64,000 nucleotides of DNA from Dromaius novaehollandiae. Lineage: Eukaryota; Chordata; Aves; Casuariiformes; Dromaiidae. This document shows positions 1-10,010 of the stretch, in pieces. A program made the translations under genes and the position numbers. The notes beneath the pieces are model-generated. The model was given only the letters and a program-made list of their open reading frames with translations, was not told the origin of the DNA and ran no database searches. The stretch covers positions 62,001 to 126,000 of the forward strand of contig NW_026991398.1 of NCBI RefSeq assembly GCF_036370855.1, written 5' to 3'. Position 1 is the stretch's first letter; the number at the start of each line of letters is the position of its first letter.

Positions 1-2640
1 GGCATGATGCAGTTTCCTGAAAAATAATTACACTCCTGAACTGTATGCTAAGTCCAAGCTGCCTCCAATGAAGTCCCCTTTCCACAAGGGATAGCCTGGC
101 TAGAAATGTTTTGGATAGACATGAAATGCTAGATAGAAACAGAATAAGGACTTGCCCAGAGGAACAAACTTTAAACTCCCCACAGTGCAAATCAACAGTG
201 TCGTATGGGAATGAACAAAGAGTAATGGAAGGAGTTACAGTGTTACAGTGCCCAGATACTGTGCTGTAAAGGGATGTTAGAAATTGTTAATATAATCAGG
301 ACACGTGGAAAAAGAGGAGAGCGCCATACAGCTCCTGGGGGTCCTGCACCATGCTGGGGGCTCTGCTGCTCTTGGGCATCTTGGACAAGGTTGTGTTTCT
401 GTACAAAAGTCTGGAAAAAACCCTATGCAAGTCCCTAGGGAAGAGGGATTTTCCTGGACACTCAGAGCAACCCAGGCAGGACTCAGGCATGTCAAGGGAA
501 ACCCATCTCACCCACACCAAACCCCCTGCTCTCAAGCCTGGGACCTTCCTGGCCCCTCAGACCAGGAGCAGGAGGGGTTTGGGAGCATGGCCACATCCCA
601 GACAAGCCTCCGTCAGGTCTTCAGCTCCACAACATGTCACAGCTTCAAGTGAGCTCTCTAAAGCAACACTTCCCATGGCCCTGGTGCACTGGCAAGACTT
701 TGGGTAGACACCCAGGAGACAGGGCAGAGAAAGGACAGAGACCTCAGGGTGCACAGCAGGGCTCACAGCATCACAGAGAGCGTGCCACCCTGGATAAGCA
801 ACCCAAAGAAGTAAATGAGTCCTTCCTTTTGCAATGACTTGGAAAGCAACATCTCTGTCAGCATTCAAGGGGGATGGAGTCTCCCTTCTGCAAGAGTCAC
901 TCAGGACTGTGCAAAGACTAGGAAGAGCAGGAAGGCTGGTTGTAGGGACGTTCTCAAGCTTCAGCAGCTGCAGAGGTGGGAGCTGGTCACCTCACAAACT
1001 TCTGAATGAGCCCAAATGCAGGTCCTGAGGCATTGCACTGCCTTCCAGGCTCTGCACCGGAGCTTGGGCAGCAGCACTGTGGTGTGTGGGCATGTCCTGA
1101 GATGGCCAGGGTCAAAAATGTGGGAGATCCAGGGATCCAGGTGCTTGGGTGGCAGCTGGGTATGTCTAGGGTGCCAGAGGCTTTAGCAACCCCCAGGCAA
1201 AAGCACTGCTTTGAGGAGACACTGAAAAGCCCAAGGCCCAGCTGAGGCCCAGGGAGGAGAAGTGGCTTTCCTTAGGCTCAGGTTAGGTTCAGCCAGAAGG
1301 AAGGCTGGGCAAAATGCATGGGAAAAGGGAGAACTTCCCCAGATTTGCTCCCTGGCCTGGCCCTCCAGATGATGGGTGTTAAGGACACATTTGCTCTTCT
1401 CTGGCATATTATTTTCATCTGGAGCACCACAGACAGAGAAAGCTTGCCGAGGCGTTTTGAAAACAAAAGTCTGCTTTGGTGCCTAAATGAGGAAGGCTCT
1501 GTCCTCTCCCACAATGTCCTACATCCTACTTCTACAACAAGAGCAACCCACAGCAAGAACCAGTTTTGAAGCTCACCAAAGCATCTCAGCCCGTGGCCAT
1601 GCTTTGTGCTGTTTGATCTCACATGGATTTGATCCTGGCTTTGAAAAAAGCCAAAACTTAAATCAGCCCTGAAGCTTCCTGCACAGGTGTGCCCAGGGCA
1701 GACATGCCAGTGCAGGGGCGCAAAAGTGACTTCTCTAGTGCCCCAATTTAGATATTTCACAGTCTTTGCCACCATCTGGAGACATTCCTGAAGGATTTAT
1801 GAGCAAGTTATGGAAAATAACTGGGGTGAAGGGAAGTGACTGCTTTCCAGGATGTGAGGGGAAATCTCTGCTCTCTCCCTGGCTGTGCCATCTGCATGGC
1901 AGTGACCTACTGAGTCCCCGATGACATAAGCTGAGGTCACAGTGGGATGTGCCACCTCATACAGAGGTCTCCCCAGTGCCACAGGGGTACCCTCACTTCC
2001 CTGCAAGGCCTGGTCACTGCTGGGCACCTCTCATGTGCTGCCTGCCACTGCCCTTTGGAGCCACTCCGTGGCAAGGAGAGGGGATGGGAGCCACACTGGG
2101 GCCCCTCACCGACAGGCAGAGGAGCAAGGGCACATCAGAGAGGAGTTTTGTGTAATGAGATGGGAAGAGCATCCTTCCTCCTCATCTGGAGAGGCGAGCC
2201 AAGGGCAAGAGGACAAGCAAGATGGAGGACTGATGGACCACCACCATCAGCCCAGACTGCCGTTCCTTGTTCCCAGCGCTCCTGCAGCTCTCCACCAAGG
2301 GTAAGGGCTTTGGATGCTCCTTCCTGAGGGGTTGCACAGAGACTGTTAACTGTAAAAAGGGCTGTGGATCCTGGGCTGTTTGGGTGGCTGGACAGGGTGG
2401 GGGCTGCCAAGAGAGCCTTGTTGTAGAGTCCTGACTGGCTGGGGGGACAATGTGGCAGCCAGGACTCTTGCGTCCTGGGGCTCAGCCCTAAGCCCCCAGG
2501 ATCCTGTGGGGGTGGGGGCAATCCAGGGCCAGGTTTCCCTGGGAGTGGGTCCCCCTTTGGGATCTGGCTCTGAGAGGAAAGGGGTGCTGCATCCCAGAGG
2601 CTGGGGTGGCCTGCAGTGGCCATGCCCAGGGCCCCCACAC
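1..2640 (+). repeat. Distal part of the left palindrome arm; no gene recognised
   Basis: This stretch matches, in reverse complement, about 32,640-35,210, and more weakly 12,580-15,330, which has the same orientation as the 32-35 kb copy. It is one of three copies of a duplicated module. Several frames are open for 100-165 codons, but the frames differ between copies and show no recognisable domain, so I treat them as chance. I see no RNA gene. Its closest partner is clearly the 32-35 kb copy. Confidence 0.75.
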
Positions 2641-2865
2641 TGGCACCAGGGCTGGCACCAGCACTGGCCCCAGGGCTGCTGCCCCGCACCCGGCACGGCC
2701 CCCAGGTGCAGGGCAGCCAGGAGCCCTGTGGGGCCCCTGCGGCAGAGCCCAGCCCCTGCGGGGCAGTGGCCAGGCCCCGGGGCCCTGCACTGCCCGGGCA
2801 CAGGGTGCTAGGCTGCCCCCAGGCCCCGCCGCGCCCCGCGCTGCTGCCCACAACATGGTGCCCCA

Positions 2866-2898
2866 CCACGGGGTGGGGGGGAGGGGGAGGGGGAGGGG
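2866..2898 (+). repeat. G-rich simple repeat (GGGGGA-like)
   Basis: A run of G interrupted by single A or T bases. The inverted copy at about 32,328-32,356 is a C-rich run of the same kind. It could form G-quadruplex structure, but this is only a composition argument. Confidence 0.8.
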
Positions 2899-2930
2899 CA
2901 GAGCTGGTCACCAGGGCAGGAGGCTGCAAT

Positions 2931-2944
2931 GTTGCCACGGCAAC
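2931..2944 (+). promoter_or_regulatory. RFX X-box-like palindrome
   Basis: GTTGCCACGGCAAC is one base from a perfect inverted repeat and fits the consensus for RFX transcription factors (GTNRCC, short gap, RGYAAC). RFX factors drive ciliary, testis and MHC class II genes. It lies inside a CpG-rich stretch, about 70 bp from a CCAAT box. A related copy is at 12,275-12,288, while the right-arm copy is destroyed next to a CA repeat at 32,270. Confidence 0.5.
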
Positions 2945-3016
2945 GCCCCAGTGCTGCCTCCTACTGGCTGGTGTGAGGAGGAGGGTGGGGATGGGTTTGA
3001 CTGGTGGTTCTGTCAG

Positions 3017-3021
3017 CCAAT
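3017..3021 (+). promoter_or_regulatory. CCAAT box
   Basis: AGCCAATCAGCAG is a strong NF-Y-type CCAAT context. In the inverted module copy the equivalent element is preserved as ATTGGCTGAC at 12,197. Confidence 0.4.
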
Positions 3022-3339
3022 CAGCAGCCACTATTGAAAAACGAGGTTCTAGCAGAGCGGGAGCAAAGCGGGAGTGAGGGGGCAAGCGGGAGCGAGGGGG
3101 TGGGTGGGAGCGGGTGGGAGCGGGGCTCTGGGCATGTCTCGATAGTGGCGGCGGGTGCCCTCCCGCCGGGGTGGGGGCAGCGGTGCTGCCCCGGGGCTGC
3201 TTTCCTCCCGGAGCTGCAGCAGGGGCTGGTGGGGCCGGGAGCACGGGACAAAGCGCCCTGGCCCCGGGGCAGCTGCCCTGCGAGCCAGACGTGCCGGCTG
3301 CCCCTGAGCAGCTGGGCCGGGGCGGCTGGGGGGTTTGGG

Positions 3340-4530
3340 GGCAGGAAGCTTTGCCCCTGCCCTGGGTCGCAGACCCCTTGTCCAGCCTTTCCCTGAGCTG
3401 CTGCTGCCACCACAGCCCCCAGGTGCTGCTCAGAGCTGCGTTTGGGAGCTGCTGGGCAAAGTCTGAGCAGGCTGCTGGTGTCCTTGCGAGGGGCCCTTCC
3501 CAGGGGTCTCTTCTGTTCTGAAAACGGCATTTCCGAGTGGCTCTGAGAGAGGCTTTCAGAGTAGTTGAGGCACAAGCAAGAGGCAGGAGCTGCCTGATCA
3601 GCCCCTGTGAGAGCCCTGCTCCTCTGCTTCCTGGAGGTGGGAAGTGAGCAGGCCCTGGGCTGTGAGTGGCTGTTCAGAGGCAGGGCCTGTTGCAAGGCCT
3701 TGGAGGACTAGAAGGGAGTTGAAGGGCTGGAGAATTGGGCTTTCTGTGCTTTGGGGTGCTTGTGGGTTCTCTGCTGCCATGTGTGGTGCTGTGCCCTGTG
3801 TGTCGCTGATGCAGAGGCACGTGTTGGCTGGGAACCCTCTGTGAGGTGCGGGGGTAGCCACGTGTCACAGTGTGGGGTGCCCTGTGGTGGAGCTGGGTGT
3901 TGGCCCCAGGGTTTTGCTGCTGAGCATGGGAGAAGGTGGCTGCAGAGAGCAGTGCTCTGTTCCCAGAGCCCAGCCTGCCATCACGGAGTCCTTCTGGGAG
4001 ACCTGGGTGAGGACTGTTGGTGACCGTGTTCCCTCCTTGGAGCATCCTGGTGTGAGCCAGGGATGCTCACAGTTTGGTGGTTTCTGTCAGCTGAGGTTCA
4101 GGCTTGCATTTTCTGGAGGTCTTGATGCTTCTGTGAGTCTTTGGGATTTTATTGACTCTGCTGGAGAAAGTTCTCTTCTCACTCCTTGAAGGCTTTCTGT
4201 TGAAGCTGGAACCTCATTGCATCTTCCCTTCTCAGACCTTAATCCACTCCCATCCATCCGAGAGATGGGTTGGTAATCAAAGCAGTCAGAGCCATTTCTC
4301 CACGTTGTGCCTCCCCAGACCCTTGCAGACAGGGCAGATGCCACCTCACCAGAAGTCAGGCCTCTCAGGGTGATGGGTGGCTCTGAGACACCTGTCCTTG
4401 GTCAGCGGTGGAGGTGGCATCTCCAAAGCCGCTGGTCCCTTTGGCAAGAGTCTCAGAAGAGCAGATTCCTTGAGCCTTCAATGGGGGAGACATCTGGAGG
4501 TGGGGATCCAATGCCCTGATCAAGGCAGAG
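3340..4530 (+). repeat. Module sequence downstream of the CpG-rich region; no gene recognised
   Basis: The part at about 3,735-4,080 recurs inverted three times on the right side of the window: 32,270-31,880, 31,340-30,990 and 26,640-26,215. The right arm therefore carries local tandem duplicates of it. Around 4,105-4,400, and inverted at 30,989-30,700, both copies can be read as a leucine-rich peptide. The left copy has an in-frame stop, so coding is not supported. Roughly 3,340-3,735 has no counterpart elsewhere in the window. Confidence 0.6.
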
Positions 4531-5030
4531 GAGGTATCTTTGGGCCTTTTCCAGTGCAGTTTTGATTATCTCTGAGCATGGAGATCTGAGAAGCTCTCTG
4601 GATCCCTGTGCTACAATTTTGCCACCCTCATGGAGAAAAAGGGTTGTTCTTAACATCTAAGAAGAATTTCCCCTTGTCCAATTTGTCCCTGTTGCCTCTC
4701 ATGCTATCAGTGTGCACCTCCAAGAAAATTCAGCTCTGTCTTCTCTGTGCCCTCCATAAGGTGGTTGTGCACAGCATGAAGATACCCCTTGGCCTTCTCT
4801 TGTCTAGGCAGAACAAACCCAGCTCTCCCAGCCTCTCCTTATATGCCCCATGCTCCAGGCTGCACCATCTTGGTGTCCCTGTGCTGGACTCCCTCCTGTG
4901 TGTCAGTGCCTTTGCAGAATGGGAGAGCCCAAACGGGAGCCAGTATACAGACATGGTCTCCCCTCTGCTGAAAAGAGGGATAGAACATCTCAGTGGCCCT
5001 GCTGGCTGTGCTCTCACAAATACAGCCCAG
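4530..5030 (-). mobile_element. CR1 LINE fragment (3' end of ORF2 and tail)
   Basis: Read on the minus strand, about 5,030 to 4,720 encodes remnants of the C-terminal part of CR1 ORF2, including the recognisable block RLGELGLFCLDKRRPRG. It is followed toward 4,530 by the usual CR1 3' region. Frames are broken. The right arm has the same insertion in inverted orientation at about 30,030-30,560, so this CR1 landed before the arm duplication. Confidence 0.8.
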
Positions 5031-5120
5031 CATAGAGGGGAGACATTTGCCCCTGACTGTTGCGATCCTGCAAGGCCAGCAGAACTGATGATAACACTCT
5101 GATTTTTTCTTTCTTTCTAG

Positions 5121-5260
5121 GTTGCTCCACTCATGTAGGTTCCCTGTGCAGGCCTGGAGCCCCTGAGAATGGAGGCTGGATGCCAGAGCGTGTCCCTGTA
5201 GCTGTCAATATCTTTGCCAATGTTGTGAGCCTTGTGTGAAAGCAGCTGCAGGTGAATGAG
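5121..5260 (+). pseudogene. Decayed exon of an unrecognised gene (left-arm copy)
   Basis: A strong 3' splice site (a pyrimidine tract ending in TTTCTTTCTAG) precedes position 5,121. The homologous exon in the right arm (29,964-29,824, minus strand) ends in GAATGAG followed by a GTGAGG donor. Here the same exon ends at 5,260, but the donor reads ATGAGG, so it is lost. The reading frame stays open for about 37 codons and then meets TGA. The last codons in both arms would read roughly LQVNE. I do not recognise the protein. The conserved exon limits argue for a former spliced gene; the stop and lost donor argue that this copy is dead. Confidence 0.35.
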
Positions 5261-6496
5261 ATGAGGCTACGTATGGATGCAAAGGCTTCCATAGATGCGC
5301 CGGGCTTCCATGGGTGCCTTGGGGTGTGTGTTCACCTCCTGGTACCTCTGCTGTGCTGCTAATTCTGCGTCGCACAAATGCTGTTGCTGCCGGCCCACTC
5401 AGCAATTGCCATTGTGCCCCCTCCTTTTCCTAGAAGATTGTGGTGCCATGTAGGATGGATACAAGACCCTTATAATTAAATGCCAGCATCTTGAGTGCCT
5501 TTGTCTGAGTTGCCCCAAAGCCTGCATAGCTTGAAGTGAGGAAGTCTCCCAGCTCCTGGCTCTATGAGGGGTGAAGCTGTGCCCAGGGCCAGGTTGCCCG
5601 TCGCACCCAGCCTCCAGTGCTGTATGAACCCAGCTGTTGAGCCTGGACTGCTGCTGCAGAGCCTGCACAGCCAGGACAGTTGGCATTTCAGCAGACCTCC
5701 CGTCTGGGGCTGTCTCCTTGCTTGGGCCTCGTTTCAAAGCCTCTGCAGCCTTTTTCCCTTCACAGGGGCTGCTTGTCCAAGGAACTGAAGGAAAGGAACT
5801 GAGGTTACTTTGGGCTCAGGAGGCCTTCAGCACTCTCCAATACTTCTACACTGTACTTGTAACTTTTGTATTACTAAACAAAATCCCCCCCATCCCTAGC
5901 TGGAGGTTCCTGAGGGGATGGGGGTGGAAAGCAGCAGCCTGCTCTGCCCAAAGAAAGCAGGCTTCTTCCCTCTGAAAGGAGCAGCATCACCCAAGGAGCC
6001 AGCTCTGTCCCTGAGCTTGTGCTGATCATTTGCACCTGCCTTGTGAGCCTGGAGTGCCTTGGCCACCTCCTGGTGTCACCACAAGAGCTTCCCTGTGTGT
6101 CTGAGCTGAGGAGCCAAAGGAAGGCAGCGAGCAGAGCAGTGCCTGGGGAGTGTGCAAGTGGCGAGAGTCCTGCCTCCATCTGTTCTTGCTGGCCCTTGGT
6201 TGTATCTAGCAGAAGAGCCAGCTCTGTGGGGCAGAGACAGTGTGTTTGCAGACCAGCTGGCACAGCCGAGGTCTGGCATCAGGTTAATGCCTGCTGCAGT
6301 GCTGAGTTGACGTGACAGTGTCAGGAACCCTTTCCAGTGCAGCTGCTCCCTCAGCTGATCTCTGTACCTCGGCACTGGAAATGGCAGTGGCCTCCTGCTG
6401 TCATTGTGTAGGTGCTCCAGTGCAAAGGGTCACAGCTAGGACTTGATGGTAAAGGAAACGCAAGTGCAATTGTTCCCTTTTGTGATTTGGTGCCAG
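5261..6496 (+). other. Intron-like module sequence; no gene recognised
   Basis: This has a good inverted match across about 28,600-29,823 in the right arm. It contains no recognisable coding block or transposon. The final ~100 bp before 6,497 also matches 57,955-58,061. No strong regulatory element is seen. Confidence 0.5.
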
Positions 6497-6619
6497 GGTG
6501 ACAGAGTGGAGATGTGCCATGACCTGGAGAGAATCCTGCCAGGAGATGAAAGCCATTTGCAGATGACTTTTCTGTACAGAGTGATAACAGCGTACTCAAG
6601 GGCCATGCAAGTGGTCCAG
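6497..6619 (+). pseudogene. 41-codon splice-flanked exon of an unrecognised gene, copy 1
   Basis: A 123-nt block is preceded by a polypyrimidine-containing acceptor ending TGCCAG and followed by a perfect GTGAGC donor. It is open in one frame from first to last base (41 codons, phase 0 at both ends). The peptide begins GDRVEMCHDLERILPGDESH and ends with AMQVVQ. It recurs at 58,062-58,183 (+) and 28,584-28,462 (-) with mostly conserved residues. I cannot name the family; it is rich in charged residues and looks like part of a helical protein. The neighbouring exon at 5,121 is broken and no further exon follows before the tandem array, so this copy is most likely a gene remnant. A living gene with exons outside the recognised set cannot be excluded. 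Confidence 0.45.
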
Positions 6620-6639
6620 GTGAGCTTCTCCTCTGTGAA

Positions 6640-9600
6640 GGTTTGCACTTTTCCAGTCACTTGTGACTCGGTACCAGCTAGGCCAGCAGCAGGCACGTCG
6701 ATGCCGTTTGTGCTTGTGAGGTCAGTTGTGCCTCTGAGCCTGGTGGGCCAACAGCATGTCCATAGCTTTGGTGATGCTGGTGAGGTCCCTCGTGTCTCAG
6801 TGCTGCCCGAGAGGCAGGCTGCAGGAACACTGCGGTGTTGTGCTTCTGAGCTCCCTCCTGCCTCAGGACGTAACAGGCCAACAGCAGGACCATGGCTTTG
6901 GAGCAAACTGTGAGGTCACTTCTTCCTGAGTACCTCAGAGGCCAGCAGCAGGGACACAGCTGCTCTCTGTGCCTGTGAGGTGATGTTTTCCTGAGTGTTA
7001 CAGGCGAGCAGCTAGCTGACGGCTTCAAGGCTGATAGTGAGGTCACTTGTGCCTCATTACCGGATAACCAAGCAGACGGCATATTGCTACCGTTTGTGCT
7101 TGTGAGGTCATTTGTGACTCAGACACTTTGAGGGCAGCTCCAGGCATATGGCTTTGAACTGGACTGTGAGGTAACCATTGCACCAATACATGATAGGCTA
7201 GGTGTAGGTGCTGATTTTTTGGTGTAGTACCTGGTCCCTGAGGGGTGTTTGGCTGCCCTGTGAGCATGGTGAGGGGATGACGTGAATCTGTGCTGTCACG
7301 ATGTGACTCAGGGAGGCCATTCCAGAGCTGGCTTAGTCTTGGGGAGGGCAGGGGGAGCTGCAGGGGCAATAGCTGCATGCCTGGGCTGTGGGTAGTGAGG
7401 TCACGGCTGTCTGCAAGAGCTATGCCACAAGATCAGCATTGTCAAATCAGCTCTTGGTCAGTAGCTGCCAGGCCAGTAGGAGCCACATGGCTCAGCTACT
7501 GGTGATGAGGTCACTTCTGCTGGAGTAGCTGATAGGCCAGCTGCAGGATCAAGACTTGGCTGTTGATTGTGAGGTCACTTGTGACTGATGAGCTGCTTGG
7601 ATGGCAGCAGAGCTGTGGCTGGAAAGGTGACTGTGAGGTCACTTCTGCCTGAGCAGTTGGTAGGGCAGCAGCAGGTCCCTGGCTGGGACATGTGCTTTGG
7701 AGCTCACTTCTGCCTGAGCAGCTGATAGGTTATCATTTGGCTCATGGCTGGGGAAGTTATCATGAGGTAGCTGCTGTCTCAGAGGCTTATAGGCCAGTGA
7801 CAGGCACATGGCTGTGAAGGGGACTGTGAGGTCATCTCCTTCTGAGTCCCTGCTAGGCCAGCAGCAGGCCCCTGCCTGGGAAGTCCCTTGTGAGGTCACT
7901 GCAGACAGAGCAGCTGGCAGGCCAGCAGCTGGCACCTGGCTGGGAACAGACGCGGAGGTCCCTCCTGTCCCAGCAGCCTCTGGGGCTGCAGCAGGTGCCT
8001 GGCTGTAAAGGTGCCTGTGAGGTGCCTTCTGGGTGAGAAGCTGATAGGCCAGCAGCAGGCTGTGAAGTGGGGAATGTGCTGGTGAGGTCAGTTGTGTCTC
8101 GGTACGTGATAGGCCAGCAGCAGGCCCCTTGCTGGGAAGTGACTTTGAGGTCATTTCCTCCAGAGCAGCAGGGAGGCCAGCAGCAGGCAAGTGGTGAAGA
8201 GATGTTTGTGAGCTCACGTCCGACTCAGTGCCTGACAGACTATGTGGAGGCACATTGCTGGGAGAGTCGCTGTGAGGTCACTTGTCTGTGCAAGGCTAGC
8301 ACTTGGCTAATGGCTTGGGCATTTGCCTGTGAGGTCACTTGTGCCTGAGTCCCTGATAGGCCAGCAGCAGGCAGAGAGGTGTGGAAGTTGCTTGTGAGGT
8401 CTCCTTGGCAGGGTAGCTGGTAGGACAGCAGCATGTTGGTGGCTGGGGAAGGTATTTTGAGGAAACTTGTGTCTCTAAAGCCGCAGGCCAGCAGCAGGCA
8501 CCTGGTGGGGGCATGCACTTGTGAGGTCACTTCTACCTGAGCAACTGCCAGGCCAGCAGCTGCTGGTGGTGAGGTGACTTCAGGGTGTGGTGAGTGTGCC
8601 CAGAGGAGGGATTGACACCTGCAGATCTCTACAGCAATATAGAAATGCAAGTATGTGCAAAGCTGATAGGCCAGCACTTGATTCCTCTGTGGGGTAAGTG
8701 GTTGTGAGGTCCTGTCTGCCTGAGTACCTGATAGGCCACCAACAGGCACAGGGCTAGAATGTAGGTTTTGTGGTCACTCCTGTCTCTGCAGGTGATTGGC
8801 CAGCAGCAGGCACATGACTTGAATATTGATTGTGAGGTGCCTTCTGCCCAAGTCCCTGACTGGACAGCAGCAGGCACAGAGCTGGGTCACGTCCATCAGG
8901 AAGCTGAAAGGCTGGTGCGTGGGCTTGGATGTTGTTTGTGAGGTTCTTTGTACCTGATCGGTGGATGGGCCACTGAGAGGCTGATGGGTGGCAAAGTTAT
9001 GATGAGGTGAATTGTGTCTTGGAAGTTCCTAAGCTACTAGGAGGACCCTGGCTGTGAAGATGACAGTGATGTCACTTCTGTCTCTGAAGATCATGGTCCG
9101 GCAGCAGGCACCGGTGTGTGGAAGTGCCTGTGAGGTCACTTATCCTGGAGAACGTGATAGGCAAGCAGCAGGCTCACAGCATGGGAATGTGCTTCTGAGG
9201 TCACTTGTGCCTGAGGACCTGATTAGACAGCAGGCACAGAGCCCTCGCCCTGGTGGCAACACTCTTCCCAGTGCAGGCTGGGAAACCATTGGCTTTCTTT
9301 TGACATGAGGACATGTTGCTGCCTCATGCTACTTCATGTTGTCTACCAGCACCCCCAGGTCCTTCTCTGCAAAGCTGCTTTCCAGATGGTCAGCACCCAG
9401 TGTTTCCTGGTGCATTGGGTTACTCTTTCTCACATGCGAGATGTTGCATTTCCGTTTGTGAAGCTTCATGAGGTTCCTCTGTGCCCATTTCTCCAGCCTG
9501 CCAAGGTCCCTCTGAGCGGCAGTGCAAACAGCTGTGGTATCATGACTGTATTTTAGGAGAAGATTGTGTCTCAGAAGCTTGTAGGCCCTTAGGTCTACAT

Positions 9601-10010
9601 GCACATGACCCTGCAGGGGACTGTGAGGTGACTTGTGTGTCTGCTGGTGATGGGCCAGGAGCAAGCACAGGAGTTGGAAACTGTCTATGAGGTCACTTCT
9701 GCCTGAGTGTCTGATAGGCCAGCAGCAGGCACATGGTTTAGAATGTGATTGTGAGGTCACTTCTGCCTGAGTCCCTGACTGCATAGCAGCTGGCACATAG
9801 CTGGGTCATGTGCCTCTGAGAAGCTGACCTGCCAGCAGCAGGCAATTAGGGTTGGAAGATGATGATGAGAGTACTGGTTTCTGAGGGGTTAATGGGCTCC
9901 AAAGCTCAAAGGCCCATCTGAGGCATATGGCCACAAAGGTGATGGTGAGGTCACTTCTGTCTCTGCAAGTGATAGGCAAGGAGCAGCAGTCTGTGAGGTG
10001 ACTTGTGTCT
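6640..10010 (+). repeat. Tandem array of a ~63-bp minisatellite
   Basis: Roughly fifty degenerate monomers repeat with a period of 57-65 bp, mostly 63-64. Measured between successive GAGGTCA positions near 8.1-8.5 kb the steps are 63, 63, 64, 57, 65, 63 and 64. Each monomer holds two conserved blocks, GAGGTCACTTCTGCCTGAGT and CTGATAGGCCAGCAGCAGGC, then a variable part around CACATGGCTGGGAA. Sister arrays lie at 58,210-61,560 (+), 27,520-28,200 (-) and 11,375-12,110 (-). Because 63 is 21 codons, antisense frames stay open over many monomers (for example 7,639-8,253); these are not genes. The array starts just after the 41-codon exon in every full copy. Confidence 0.9.
9262..9545 (-). mobile_element. 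CR1 LINE fragment inside the minisatellite
   Basis: The minus-strand translation shows a CR1 ORF2 block (EKWAQRNLMKLHKRKCN, then FAEKDLGVLVDN). A homologous fragment lies at the same relative position in the other long array, at 60,800-61,085. The insertion is therefore older than the duplication of the array. Confidence 0.8.

Larger units (their letters stand above)
2640..3340 (+). promoter_or_regulatory. CpG-rich promoter-like region
   Basis: This is the most GC- and CpG-rich stretch of the window, with dense CG dinucleotides at about 2,690-2,860 and 3,030-3,330. It contains a 14-bp RFX X-box-like palindrome (2,931-2,944), a CCAAT box (3,017-3,021) and G-rich runs, and no convincing TATA box. 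This resembles a vertebrate CpG-island promoter. The splice-flanked exon remnants at 5,121 and 6,497 lie downstream on the + strand, so transcription to the right is the natural inference. Open frames crossing it are low-complexity Pro/Gly/Ala translations of GC-rich DNA. Of the two related copies, the one at 32.3 kb lacks the part equivalent to about 2,945-3,735, and the one at 12.2 kb keeps only the upstream part. Confidence 0.5.

Noticed and set aside
4152-4373. Leucine-rich frame also seen inverted near 30,700-30,989
   Set aside because: Both copies read alike because the DNA is duplicated. The left copy has a stop in the extended frame and no splice support was found.
6640-10010. CRISPR-like regular spacing of repeats
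   Set aside because: The genome is vertebrate, repeats are contiguous and degenerate with no unique spacers, and there are no cas genes. It is a tandem minisatellite.
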